A stretch of DNA of 64,000 nt. Origin: Streptomyces kronopolitis (GTDB lineage Bacteria > Actinomycetota > Actinomycetes > Streptomycetales > Streptomycetaceae). Below are positions 1 to 7,084 of this stretch, piece by piece. The stretch lies in the NCBI RefSeq assembly GCF_014646275.1, contig NZ_BMND01000020.1, forward strand, positions 1 to 64,000, in the 5' to 3' direction. Made by a program: the position numbers and the translations under genes. The notes beneath the pieces were generated by a model. The model saw nothing but the letters and a program-made list of their open reading frames with translations, was not told where the DNA came from and made no database searches. Numbering within the stretch: the first letter of the stretch is position 1; the number at the start of each line of letters is the position of its first letter.

Positions 1-261
1 GAAACACACACGAGAGCGGAACAACCAGACGGAATAGGTCCGGTCGTTCACAGCGTCCTCGCTGTGTGTGCCATCCGCACCACATGGGTGCCGATGGACT
101 TTCAAAGGAACCTCATCCACCGAAGTGGACGGGGTATCAACATATCTGGCGTTGACTTTTGGCACGCTGTTGAGTTCTCAAGGAACGGACGCTTCCTTTG
201 GCCTTATCGGTTCTGATTGACTCAGTACCGGGCGCTCCGGGCGCTTCCCTTCGGTCTTGCG

Positions 262-281
262 TTTCCGACTCTATCAGATCC
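262..281 (-). promoter_or_regulatory. rrn tandem promoter, repeat copy 3 (closest to 16S)
   Basis: Minus strand reads GGATCTGATAGAGTCGGAAAC, of which TAGAGT is a plausible -10. The same block recurs at 332-351 and 412-431. No good TTGACA-like -35 lies 17 bases upstream, as is usual for Streptomyces rRNA promoters. Confidence 0.6.
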
Positions 282-331
282 TTGCGGGCCCGATTTTCGC
301 CGGTGCGTTTCCGCCTTTCGGCTTCTTCGCG

Positions 332-351
332 TTTCCAACCTTACCAGATCC
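332..351 (-). promoter_or_regulatory. rrn tandem promoter, repeat copy 2
   Basis: Minus strand reads GGATCTGGTAAGGTTGGAAAC with -10 candidate TAAGGT, a variant of the blocks at 262-281 and 412-431. It lies 70 bases upstream of copy 3. Confidence 0.55.
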
Positions 352-411
352 GTTTCCGTGTCCGGCGCCCTGTTGGAGCGGGCTCGGCCGTTCGGCTTTC
401 GCTTTTCGGCC

Positions 412-431
412 TTTCCGACTCTATCAGATCC
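412..431 (-). promoter_or_regulatory. rrn tandem promoter, repeat copy 1
   Basis: Minus strand reads GGATCTGATAGAGTCGGAAAG with -10 candidate TAGAGT, identical over most of its length to the block at 262-281 and 80 bases upstream of copy 2. Confidence 0.6.
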
Positions 432-534
432 GATTTCGTTCCGTTGCCGGTCCGAATTCATTTCCGATTCCCCGTCGGAGGGGGGTTGCCGTGGTGCGGC
501 TATTTGAGCTGCCGCGCCTTTCGGCGTGTTCACT

Positions 535-563
535 ACTTTAGCGGAATTCCTCGCTGACGCATA
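535..563 (-). promoter_or_regulatory. Distal rrn promoter with weak -35
   Basis: Minus strand -10 TAAAGT lies at 540-535. The hexamer 17 bases upstream is TATGCG, a poor -35. The predicted start is near 528. A 20-bp palindrome is centred about 61 bases upstream of that start, the usual position of a class I activator site. Confidence 0.4.
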
Positions 564-579
564 ATCACGTCACGGTTCG

Positions 580-599
580 AATTTCGGCATGCCGAAATT
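580..599. promoter_or_regulatory. Perfect 20-bp palindrome AATTTCGGCATGCCGAAATT
   Basis: Both ten-base arms are exact complements with no loop, so a dimeric protein site is more likely than a hairpin. It lies between the distal rrn promoter (minus strand) and the trpS control region (plus strand). The binding protein is unknown. Confidence 0.55.
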
Positions 600-720
600 G
601 GTCCCGTTGAGGGGCCGTGCAGTAGTGGTGTGCCGCGAAGCGGCGGGATGGCTGCTGGTACCTGTCGGCTCCGTGGCAACTCGGAGAACACTACACGAGG
701 GGGTGAGGTGCTTCAAACCC

Positions 721-756
721 GTGCCAGGACTGGGTGGGCGGGGTACTTTGGGCCCA
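721..756 (+). promoter_or_regulatory. Promoter of the trp leader peptide and trpS
   Basis: A -35-like GTGCCA (721-726, four of six consensus bases), a 17-base spacer and -10 TACTTT (744-749) put the transcript start at about 756, the A of the leader-peptide ATG. The leader transcript would therefore be leaderless. Confidence 0.55.
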
Positions 757-797
757 TGAATCCGCATGCGCTCGTACAGCAGTGGTGGCTCGCCTGA
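756..797 (+). CDS. Tryptophan leader peptide of trpS (13 aa)
   Basis: The ORF reads MNPHALVQQWWLA then TGA, with two adjacent TGG codons at 783-788. Trp is the rarest residue, so tandem Trp in a 13-residue ORF just before a Trp-tRNA synthetase points to a sensor of charged tRNA-Trp. The ATG coincides with the predicted transcript start and no Shine-Dalgarno precedes it, so translation is probably leaderless. Ribosome stalling at the Trp codons would free bases 798-806 to pair with 829-837. A leader peptide with ribosome-mediated attenuation has been reported for the S. coelicolor auxiliary, indolmycin-resistant TrpRS gene (work by Vecchione and Sello, from memory); this is the same arrangement. 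Confidence 0.85.
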   Translation: MNPHALVQQWWLA

Positions 798-862
798 CGG
801 CGGCCGGACCACAGCGCATGCATGACCACGGCCGCCGCTTCGGCGGCCGTTCGCGTTTCTCC
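782..862 (+). terminator. Attenuator: competing hairpins and terminator upstream of trpS
   Basis: The terminator is a perfect 10-bp stem, ACGGCCGCCG (828-837) with CGGCGGCCGT (841-850), loop CTT, followed by a T-rich run TCGCGTTTCTCCC. The antiterminator pairs CGGCGGCCG (798-806) exactly with CGGCCGCCG (829-837). A 1:2 pause hairpin can form between GTGGT in the Trp codons (782-786) and ACCAC (808-812). All four segments of a classical amino-acid attenuator are present in order. Confidence 0.85.
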
Positions 863-935
863 CTCTCGCAGCCGGCCGGTGAGGTCGGCGGTCCCGACGC
901 ACCCGGCACGGGTGCGCGAGACAAGGACGGACGGG

Positions 936-1943
936 ATGGCGATGGCGGAGCGGGTACGGATCTTCAGTGGTGTGCAGCCGACGGGGCATCTGACGCTGGG
1001 GAACTACCTCGGGGCGATGCGGCGGTGGGTCGAGGAGGACCAGCACCGGGCGGATGCCCTGTTCTGCGTGGTGGATCTGCACGCGCTGACCGTGGAGCAC
1101 GATCCGGCGCGGGTGCGGCGGCTCACCCGGCAGGCGGCGACGCTGCTGCTGGCGGCGGGGCTGGATCCGGCGCGGTGCACCCTGTTCGTGCAGAGTCAGG
1201 TGCACGAGCATGTGCGGCTGTCGTATCTGATGGAGTGCACGGCCTCCGACGGTGAGATGCGGCGCATGGTCCAGTTCAAGGAGAAGGCGGCGCGGGCGGA
1301 GGCGCGGGGCGGGAGCGTGCGGCTGTCGCTGCTGACGTATCCGGCCCTGATGGCGGCGGACATCCTGGCGTACGGGACGCACGAGGTGCCGGTGGGCGCG
1401 GACCAGGCACAGCATCTGGAGCTGACGCGGGATCTGGCGGTGCGCTTCAACCAGCGGTACGGGGCGACGTTCGTGGTGCCGAAGGCGACGTATCCGGCGG
1501 TGGGGGCGCGGGTGATGGATCTTCAGGAGCCCACGTCGAAGATGGGGAAGTCGCACGCCGCTACGGCCGGGACGGTCTATCTGCTGGACGAGCCGGAGGC
1601 GGTGCGCAAGAAGGTGCTGCGGGCCGTGACGGATACGGCGGGCGAGGTCGTGTACGAGCGGGAGGAGCGGCCGGGGGTGGCGAATTTGCTGGATGTGCTG
1701 GCCGCGTGCGCCGGTGGGGAGCCGGCGCGGCTGGCCGAGGGGTACACCTCGTACGGCGCGTTGAAGAAGGATGTGGCGGAGGCCGTGGTGGAGGTGCTGC
1801 GGCCGGTGCGCAAGCGGCATGCGGAGCTGGCCGCCGACCCCGGGTATGTCGACGGGGTGCTGCGGGCCGGTGCGGAGCGGGCGCGGGGGCTGGCCCGGCC
1901 GCGGGTGGACGCGGCCTATCGGGCGGTCGGGCTGTCGGCCTAG
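936..1943 (+). CDS. trpS: Tryptophanyl-tRNA synthetase, auxiliary (TrpRS1) type
   Basis: A 335-aa class I aminoacyl-tRNA synthetase that charges tRNA-Trp. The HIGH-equivalent is PTGHLTLGN at residues 15-23 and the KMSKS-equivalent SKMGKS is near residues 201-206. Two ATGs are close together (936 and 942); AAGGA at 923-927 suits 936. The gene lies behind a Trp-codon attenuator, so expression should rise when charged tRNA-Trp falls, for example under a TrpRS inhibitor or Trp starvation. Streptomyces commonly carry two TrpRS; the attenuated copy in S. coelicolor is the inducible, indolmycin-resistant one. Resistance here is inferred from regulation and position, not from residues I can verify. 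Confidence 0.93.
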   Translation: MAMAERVRIFSGVQPTGHLTLGNYLGAMRRWVEEDQHRADALFCVVDLHALTVEHDPARVRRLTRQAATLLLAAGLDPARCTLFVQSQVHEHVRLSYLMECTASDGEMRRMVQFKEKAARAEARGGSVRLSLLTYPALMAADILAYGTHEVPVGADQAQHLELTRDLAVRFNQRYGATFVVPKATYPAVGARVMDLQEPTSKMGKSHAATAGTVYLLDEPEAVRKKVLRAVTDTAGEVVYEREERPGVANLLDVLAACAGGEPARLAEGYTSYGALKKDVAEAVVEVLRPVRKRHAELAADPGYVDGVLRAGAERARGLARPRVDAAYRAVGLSA

Positions 1944-1990
1944 GGGCCGTATAAGAGAGGAAGGCGCCCGCTGTACGAGGGCGCGGCCGG

Positions 1991-2018
1991 GCGGGAGCCG
2001 GTGGGTGCGGCTCCCGCC
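1991..2018. terminator. Convergent hairpin between trpS and proC
   Basis: GCGGGAGCCG (1991-2000) pairs with CGGCTCCCGC (2008-2017) around a 7-base loop, and one further pair forms outside. It sits between the two convergent stop codons. There is no clear U-run on either side, typical of Streptomyces terminators. A second short stem (GCGCCC/GGGCGC) lies at about 1964-1983. Confidence 0.5.
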
Positions 2019-2023
2019 GGGGG

Positions 2024-2833
2024 TCAGCCCTTGCCGGAGGCCAGTTCGCGGCTGCGGTCGCGGGCGGCTTCCAGCGCGGCGAGGAGGGCGGCGCGGACGC
2101 CGTGGTTCTCCAGTTCGCGGATGGCGTTGATGGTGGTGCCCGCCGGGGAGGTGACGTTCTCGCGGAGGGTGACGGGGTGTTCGCCGCTGTCGCGGAGCAT
2201 CACCGCGGCGCCGATGGCGGCCTGGACGATGAGGTCGTGGGCCTTGTCGCGGGGCAGGCCGAGGAGGATGCCGGCGTCGGTCATGGCCTCGACGAGGAAG
2301 TAGAAGTACGCCGGGCCGGAGCCGGAGAGCGCGGTGCAGGCGTCCTGCTGGGACTCCGGGACGCGGAGGGTCTTGCCGACGCCGGAGAAGATCTCCTCGG
2401 CGCGGGTGAGGTGGGTGCCGGTGGCGTGGGTGCCGGCGGAGATGACGGACATCGCCTCGTCGACGAGGGCGGGGGTGTTCGTCATGACCCGTACGACCGG
2501 GGTGCCGGCGGCCAGGCGTTCCTCGAAGTAGGAGGTGGGGATGCCGGCGGCGCCGCTGATGACCAGGCGGTCGGCGGGGAGGTGCGGGGTCAGCTCGGCC
2601 AGGAGGGTGCCCATGTCCTGGGGCTTGACGGTGAGGATGAGGGTGTCGGCGGCCTCGGCGGCCTCGCGGTTGCTGACGGCTTCGACGCCGTAGCGGTCGC
2701 GCAGCTGCGCGGCGCGCTCCTCGCGGCGGGCGGTGACCAGCAGGTCGGATGGCGCCCAGCCGCCCCGGATCATGCCGCTGAGCAGGGCTTCGCCGATTTT
2801 TCCGGTGCCGAGTACGGCGACCTTCTGGGTCAT
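2024..2833 (-). CDS. proC: Pyrroline-5-carboxylate reductase
   Basis: A 269-aa NAD(P)H-dependent enzyme for the last step of proline synthesis. The Rossmann glycine motif GTGKIG is at residues 9-14, and the C-terminal ProC signature ENVTSPAGTTINAIRELE is clear, preceded by the dimerisation segment ALSGSGPAYFYFLVEAM. I chose ATG 2833 because AGGTGA lies 8 bases upstream; an in-frame GTG at 2845 would add four residues but lacks a ribosome site. It converges with trpS and follows no obvious operon partner. Confidence 0.96.
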   Translation of the reverse strand: MTQKVAVLGTGKIGEALLSGMIRGGWAPSDLLVTARREERAAQLRDRYGVEAVSNREAAEAADTLILTVKPQDMGTLLAELTPHLPADRLVISGAAGIPTSYFEERLAAGTPVVRVMTNTPALVDEAMSVISAGTHATGTHLTRAEEIFSGVGKTLRVPESQQDACTALSGSGPAYFYFLVEAMTDAGILLGLPRDKAHDLIVQAAIGAAVMLRDSGEHPVTLRENVTSPAGTTINAIRELENHGVRAALLAALEAARDRSRELASGKG

Positions 2834-2964
2834 GCTGCGGTTCACCTCGCCGGTGGTGCCCGGGCGGTGGCCCCGGGGGCCGGCCCGTTGAGCGGTCGGT
2901 TACCTCGTCATCCTCGCACCTGCCGGGCGGGCGGCGCGGCCGCGTTCCGAGGGCCGGGACGGCG

Positions 2965-3753
2965 TCAGGCCGTGCGGCGGCGGAGGGTGGCGGCGCCGAG
3001 GGCGAGGACGAGGAGGGCGCAGCCGGTGACGACGGCGGCGTCGCGGACGAAGGCATCGGTGAGGTCGGGGTGCCGGAGGACCTCGTTCATGCCGTCGACG
3101 GCGTAGGACATCGGCAGGACGTCGGAGAGGGCCCGGAGGGCGGGCTGCATGGTGTCGCGCGGGGTGAACAGGCCGCAGAGCAGCAGTTGGGGCATGAGGA
3201 CGGCGGGCATGAACTGGACGGCCTGGAATTCGGAGGCGGCGAAGGCCGAGACGAACAGGCCGAGGGCGGTGCCGAGCAGGGCGTCGAGGACGGCCACCAG
3301 GAGCAGCAGCCAGGGTGAGCCGATGACGTCCAGGCCCAGCACCCACACGGACAGGCCGGTGGCGAGGGCGGACTGCAGGACGGCGAGCAGGCCGAAGGCG
3401 AGGGCGTAGCCGCTGATCAGGTCGGCCTTGCCGAGGGGCATGGCGAGCAGCCGCTCCAGGGTGCCGGAGGTGCGTTCGCGCAGGGTGGCGATGGAGGTCA
3501 CCAGGAACATCGTGATCATCGGGAAGATGCCGAGGAGCGAGGCGCCGATGCCGTCGAAGGTCTGCGGGCGGGCGTCGAAGACGTAGCGCAGCAGGGCGAT
3601 CATCACGCAGGGGACGACCAGCATCAGCGCGATGGTGCGCGGGTCGTGGCGCAGTTGGCGCAGGACCCGGGCGGCGGTGGCCAGGGTGCGGGACGGGGAC
3701 CAGGGCGCGGGGGCGGGGTGCGGTGCGCCGGCCGGGAGGGGTGCGGTGGTCAT
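2965..3753 (-). CDS. ABC-2 type exporter, membrane subunit
   Basis: A 262-aa integral membrane protein with about six hydrophobic helices starting near residue 35, of the ABC-2/DrrB-like drug export family. The DPRTIALMLVVPCVMIALLRYVF segment is typical of the first transmembrane region and its flank. Its start overlaps the stop of the ATPase gene by four bases (ATGA), indicating translational coupling and a two-gene operon. Its substrate cannot be told from sequence; small hydrophobic compounds are usual in the family. It ends about 130 bases before proC, which has its own ribosome site. Confidence 0.9.
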   Translation of the reverse strand: MTTAPLPAGAPHPAPAPWSPSRTLATAARVLRQLRHDPRTIALMLVVPCVMIALLRYVFDARPQTFDGIGASLLGIFPMITMFLVTSIATLRERTSGTLERLLAMPLGKADLISGYALAFGLLAVLQSALATGLSVWVLGLDVIGSPWLLLLVAVLDALLGTALGLFVSAFAASEFQAVQFMPAVLMPQLLLCGLFTPRDTMQPALRALSDVLPMSYAVDGMNEVLRHPDLTDAFVRDAAVVTGCALLVLALGAATLRRRTA

Positions 3754-4553
3754 CGTGCGGACTCCTCAAGGGAGGTGCGGGCCGCTTCCGGGGTCCGGCC
3801 GGTGGCCGCGGCGTCGTCGACGAGGTGGAGGAAGGCGGCCTCGACGGTGGCGGTGCCGGTGCGCTCCCGGAGGGCGTCGGGTGCGCCGTCGGCCAGGATG
3901 CGGCCCTCGCGCATCAGGAGCAGCCGGTGGCAGCGCTCGGCCTCGTCCATGACGTGGGAGGAGACCAGGAGGGTGGTGCCGCGGTCGGCGGCGAGGGTGT
4001 GGAAGAGGGTCCACAGGTCGCGGCGCAGGACGGGGTCGAGTCCGACGGTGGGTTCGTCGAGGACGAGGAGTTCGGGGGCGCCGAGCAGGGCGACGGCGAG
4101 GGAGACCCGGCTGCGCTGGCCGCCGGAGAGGCGGCCGGCGAGGGCGTCGGCGTGGCGGGTGAGGTCGACGTCCTCGACGGCGCGGGTGACGCGGTCGCGG
4201 CGCAGGGCGCGGGCGGCCCGGCCGGGGTGGAGGACGGCGGCGAAGTAGTCGAGGTTCTGCCGGACGGTGAGGTCGTCGTAGACGGACGGGTCCTGGGTGA
4301 CGTAGCCGATGCGGGGGCGCAGCCGGGGGTCGCCCGCGGGCCGGCCGAGGACGTCGAGGGTGCCGGTGACCTTGGCCTGGGTGCCGACGATGGCGCGCAG
4401 CAGGGTGGATTTGCCGCAGCCGGAGGGGCCGAGGAGGCCGGTGACGCGGCCGCGGGGCACGTCGAAGCGGAGGGCGTCGAGGACGGTGCGGCCGCCGCGG
4501 ACGGCGGTGAGGTCCCGGGCGTGGACGGCGGGGTCGCCGTCATAATTCATCAT
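3750..4553 (-). CDS. ABC-2 type exporter, ATP-binding subunit
   Basis: A 267-aa DrrA-like ATPase with Walker A GPSGCGKST at residues 42-50, signature LSGGQRSRVSLAVALL and Walker B LLVLDEPTVGLDP, with the switch His in LLVSSHVMDE. It powers the adjacent membrane subunit. ATG 4553 (or 4550) is preferred over a TTG at 4589. A -35 TTGACG (4589-4584) and weak -10 CACTAT (4566-4561) put the transcript start at about 4553, so the mRNA is probably leaderless. An inverted repeat overlaps the -10 and start codon (4545-4562), suggesting repression by a dimeric regulator not encoded next door. Confidence 0.92.
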   Translation of the reverse strand: MMNYDGDPAVHARDLTAVRGGRTVLDALRFDVPRGRVTGLLGPSGCGKSTLLRAIVGTQAKVTGTLDVLGRPAGDPRLRPRIGYVTQDPSVYDDLTVRQNLDYFAAVLHPGRAARALRRDRVTRAVEDVDLTRHADALAGRLSGGQRSRVSLAVALLGAPELLVLDEPTVGLDPVLRRDLWTLFHTLAADRGTTLLVSSHVMDEAERCHRLLLMREGRILADGAPDALRERTGTATVEAAFLHLVDDAAATGRTPEAARTSLEESAR

Positions 4554-4562
4554 GTGATGAAT
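4545..4562. promoter_or_regulatory. Operator-like inverted repeat over the ABC exporter start
   Basis: ATTCATCA and TGATGAAT are exact complements separated by TG. The repeat covers the predicted -10, transcript start and ATG of the ATPase gene, so bound protein would block both polymerase and ribosome. It is an AT-rich island in a GC-rich region. Confidence 0.6.
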
Positions 4563-4784
4563 AGTGCTCCGGGCGGGGTGGGGCGTCAAGCGGGTGGGCG
4601 GATGGGAGTGCGGGGCGGCGCACTGCGGAACGGGGTGGGCAGTTACGGCCGCCGGAGCGAACGGAACCGGCCATTCCCGTCGGATACCTCCGCGTTCACA
4701 GGGTGGTCACATACCAAGGCATGGCACAGCGTGTTCATCTGGACACAATGGGGTGACCTGTCCAGCCGCGCCGGAAGGGGCGAC

Positions 4785-5180
4785 ATGGCGAAGACCCGGG
4801 CCGGCCGTCTCGGTCGGCTCCTGTTGCTCGTCGTCGCCCTCGTGCTGGCGCTGCCGGCGGCCGCCGGTGGCGCGTACGCGGCGAGCGGGCCGGCGACGGC
4901 GAAGAGCGCCGCCCGCGGTGCCGCGCCGTACGACGCACCGTGGGCGTCGGACACCGACGACCACCAGGAGTCCGGCGCCGACCGCTGCCGGACGCGCCAT
5001 GGCGGGCGCTCCACGGCCGCGGTCTCGGTGCCCGTCCCCCCGCGCACGACCGCGTCGCAGGCCGGTCCGCTCCGCGCCGAGGGCGGGCTGAACCGCACCG
5101 CCGCGCTCACCGGCCGGCGGGCCGTGCCCGTCGCGAGATCGGGCGAACTGCCGGTCCGGCACCTGGTCTTCCGCTGCTGA
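4785..5180 (+). CDS. Small secreted protein of unknown function
   Basis: A 131-aa product that I do not recognise. Residues 1-33 form a classical signal peptide: basic MAKTRAGRLGR, a Leu/Val/Ala core, then AAAGGAYAAS with Ala-X-Ala-type cleavage options. The mature part is short, rich in Arg, Ala and Thr, with two cysteines (one at the extreme C-terminus) and no repeats. GGAAGGGG sits just upstream of ATG 4785. It is divergent from the ABC exporter and precedes the SulP gene by about 240 bases. Gene reality rests on the signal peptide, ribosome site and codon bias. Confidence 0.65.
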   Translation: MAKTRAGRLGRLLLLVVALVLALPAAAGGAYAASGPATAKSAARGAAPYDAPWASDTDDHQESGADRCRTRHGGRSTAAVSVPVPPRTTASQAGPLRAEGGLNRTAALTGRRAVPVARSGELPVRHLVFRC

Positions 5181-5218
5181 GCGGGCCGAGAGCCGCCCCA
5201 GGGCCTCCCCCGGCCCGC
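5181..5218 (+). terminator. Possible terminator after the secreted protein gene
   Basis: GCGGGCCG (5181-5188), directly after the stop codon, pairs with CGGCCCGC (5211-5218) around a 22-base loop. There is no U-run, so support is weak. Confidence 0.35.
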
Positions 5219-5419
5219 GCACCCGACGGATCCAGCCGTCATCCCTTTCCTGGCGTGCGCCGCGTGACACGGCGCGGCGGCGGGTGACCGCTGCCCTCGG
5301 GCCGGTGGTCGCCGGCCCGCTGCCGCGTCGCGTTCCGCTCGCGTGTCCCGGTGCGTTCTCGTACGCACCCGGGCGTCCGCGCGCGCCGCCGTATCCACGC
5401 ACTCGCTGGAGGCATGCTC

Positions 5420-7003
5420 ATGCAGAGGTTCCGTGTTGCCCGGCTCCGCCCGTCCCTGCCCTCCATACCCTCGCGCCGGACGCTGGCGCGGGTGCGCGCC
5501 GATGTCACCGCCTCGCTCGTCGTCTTCCTCGTCGCCGTCCCGCTGTGTGTCGGGGTGGCCGTCGCGTCCGGGGCGCCCGCCGAACTCGGGCTGGTCACAG
5601 GGATCGTCGGCGGGCTGCTGACCGGGCTGCTGCCCGGCAGCAGTCTGCAGGTCAGCGGCCCGGCCGCCGGGCTGACCGTGCTGGTCTACGAGGCCGTGCG
5701 GGAGTACGGGCTCGGCGCGCTGGGCGCGCTGGTGCTGCTCGCCGGGCTGTTGCAACTGGTCATGGGGGCGCTGCGGCTGGGCCGCTGGTTCCGGGCCATT
5801 TCCGTAGCGGTGGTCCAGGGGATGCTCGCGGGCATCGGACTGGTCCTGATCGCCGGGCAGTTGTACGCCCTGGCGGATGCCAAGGCGCCGGGCAACGGGC
5901 CGGCGAATCTGGGCGGGCTGCCGGGTCTCGTCGCGGACACCGCCTCCTCCGGTACGGCACTGACGGCGCTGGCCGTGGGCGCGGGCACCATCGTGCTGCT
6001 GGTGCTGTGGCCCAAGTGGCGGTCGGCGGCGCGGGTGCTGCCGGCGCCGCTGGTCGCGGTGGCGCTGGCGACGGCCGCGGTGGTGGTGCTGGATCTGCCG
6101 GTGGCCCGGGTCGAGGTGGCGGGTCTGCTGGATGTCGTCCAGCCGCCGGGCGGGGCGGATTTCGCCCGGCTGGCGGAGGCGGGGGCGCTGGCCGGGGCGC
6201 TGGGCACGGTGCTGGCGTTCGCCCTGATCGCGTCGGCGGAGTCGCTGTTCAGCGCGGCCGCGGTGGACCGGCTGCACGACGGGCCGCGGACCGACTACGA
6301 CAAGGAGCTGATCGCGCAGGGCGCCGGTAACACGGTGTGCGGGCTGCTCGGCGCGCTGCCGATGACCGCGGTGATCGTCCGCAGCGCCGCGAATGTGCAC
6401 GCCGGGGCGCGGACGAAGGCCTCGCGGGTGCTGCACGGGGTGTGGCTGCTGGTCTTCGCGGCGGCGTTCCCGGCGGCGCTGACCGTGGTGCCGATCGCCG
6501 CGCTGGCCGGCGTACTGGTCCATGCGGGCGGCAAGTTGATCCCGGTGAAGCAGTGGCGGCCGCTGTGGCGCGAGCACCGGGGCGAGGCCGTGGTGCTGGC
6601 CGCCACGGCGGTGGCGATCGTGGCCACGAACATGTTCGAGGGGGTGCTGCTGGGGCTGCTGATGGCGGTGGCGAAGTCGGCGTGGGAGACCTCGCACGTC
6701 CATCTGGAGATCGTGGAGCGCGAGCCCGCGGTGGGCGACGGCGGGCCCGGCGACGGCGTCCCGGCCGCCCCGCTCCCCCGGCGCCCGCTCCTCGTCCGGG
6801 CCGTCGGCAACGCCACCTTCCTGCGGCTGCCGAAGCTGCTCGACCAGCTGGCGGCACTGCCCGAGGACCGGGAGGTCGAGCTGGACCTGTCCGGGCTGCG
6901 GCATCTCGACCGGGCCTGTGCGACCGCGCTCGGCAGCTGGGCGGAGCACCGGGGCGGGCCGGACGGGTCCGCGCGGCGGAAGGCGCCGTCCGTCAGCCCG
7001 TGA
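5420..7003 (+). CDS. SulP family anion transporter with STAS-like tail
   Basis: A 527-aa integral membrane protein of the SulP/SLC26 family (sulfate, bicarbonate or other anions). The hallmark N-terminal segment runs LVVFLVAVPLCVGVAVASGAP, followed by GIVGGLLTGLLPGSSLQVSGPAAGLTV, then further hydrophobic helices and a cytoplasmic C-terminal STAS-like region (about residues 455-510, RAVGNATFLRLPKLLDQL and ELDLSGLRHLD). ATG 5420 is chosen because GGAGG lies 7 bases upstream; the earlier in-frame ATG 5414 is only one base from it. No carbonic anhydrase is fused or adjacent, so the substrate is open. Confidence 0.9.
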   Translation: MQRFRVARLRPSLPSIPSRRTLARVRADVTASLVVFLVAVPLCVGVAVASGAPAELGLVTGIVGGLLTGLLPGSSLQVSGPAAGLTVLVYEAVREYGLGALGALVLLAGLLQLVMGALRLGRWFRAISVAVVQGMLAGIGLVLIAGQLYALADAKAPGNGPANLGGLPGLVADTASSGTALTALAVGAGTIVLLVLWPKWRSAARVLPAPLVAVALATAAVVVLDLPVARVEVAGLLDVVQPPGGADFARLAEAGALAGALGTVLAFALIASAESLFSAAAVDRLHDGPRTDYDKELIAQGAGNTVCGLLGALPMTAVIVRSAANVHAGARTKASRVLHGVWLLVFAAAFPAALTVVPIAALAGVLVHAGGKLIPVKQWRPLWREHRGEAVVLAATAVAIVATNMFEGVLLGLLMAVAKSAWETSHVHLEIVEREPAVGDGGPGDGVPAAPLPRRPLLVRAVGNATFLRLPKLLDQLAALPEDREVELDLSGLRHLDRACATALGSWAEHRGGPDGSARRKAPSVSP

Positions 7004-7084
7004 CACGAGCGCGACAGGGACCGGCGGCCGGGCGGAAATGACCGTAGTGTCGGCATGCTGATCACCGCCGACCCTTGGAGTGCC

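Larger units (their letters stand above)
1..529 (-). other. Leader (5' external spacer) of an rRNA operon; 16S lies beyond the left edge
   Basis: Read on the minus strand, roughly 200 down to 1 carries the conserved Streptomyces pre-16S leader: a block containing CCTTGAGAACTCAACAGCG (about 190-165), the downstream AGATATGTTGATACC block and the closing stem that normally precedes 16S by well under 100 bases. The 16S gene itself is not in the window. Bases 200-530 hold tandem promoters, annotated separately. The motif recognition is from memory of Streptomyces rrn leaders; an rRNA operon directly to the left is a firm prediction. No protein gene is supported in 1-755 except the trp leader peptide, although several overlapping short ORFs exist. 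Confidence 0.85.

Noticed and set aside
560..740. tRNA gene near 571-600 suggested by a GGTTCGAA-like string
   Set aside because: No cloverleaf arms fit; the string is part of the 20-bp palindrome.
570..3056. 828-aa minus-strand reading frame over trpS and proC
   Set aside because: Composition shadow: it is extremely rich in Pro, Arg, Ala and Gly, has no domain, and lies opposite trpS and in the wrong frame for proC.
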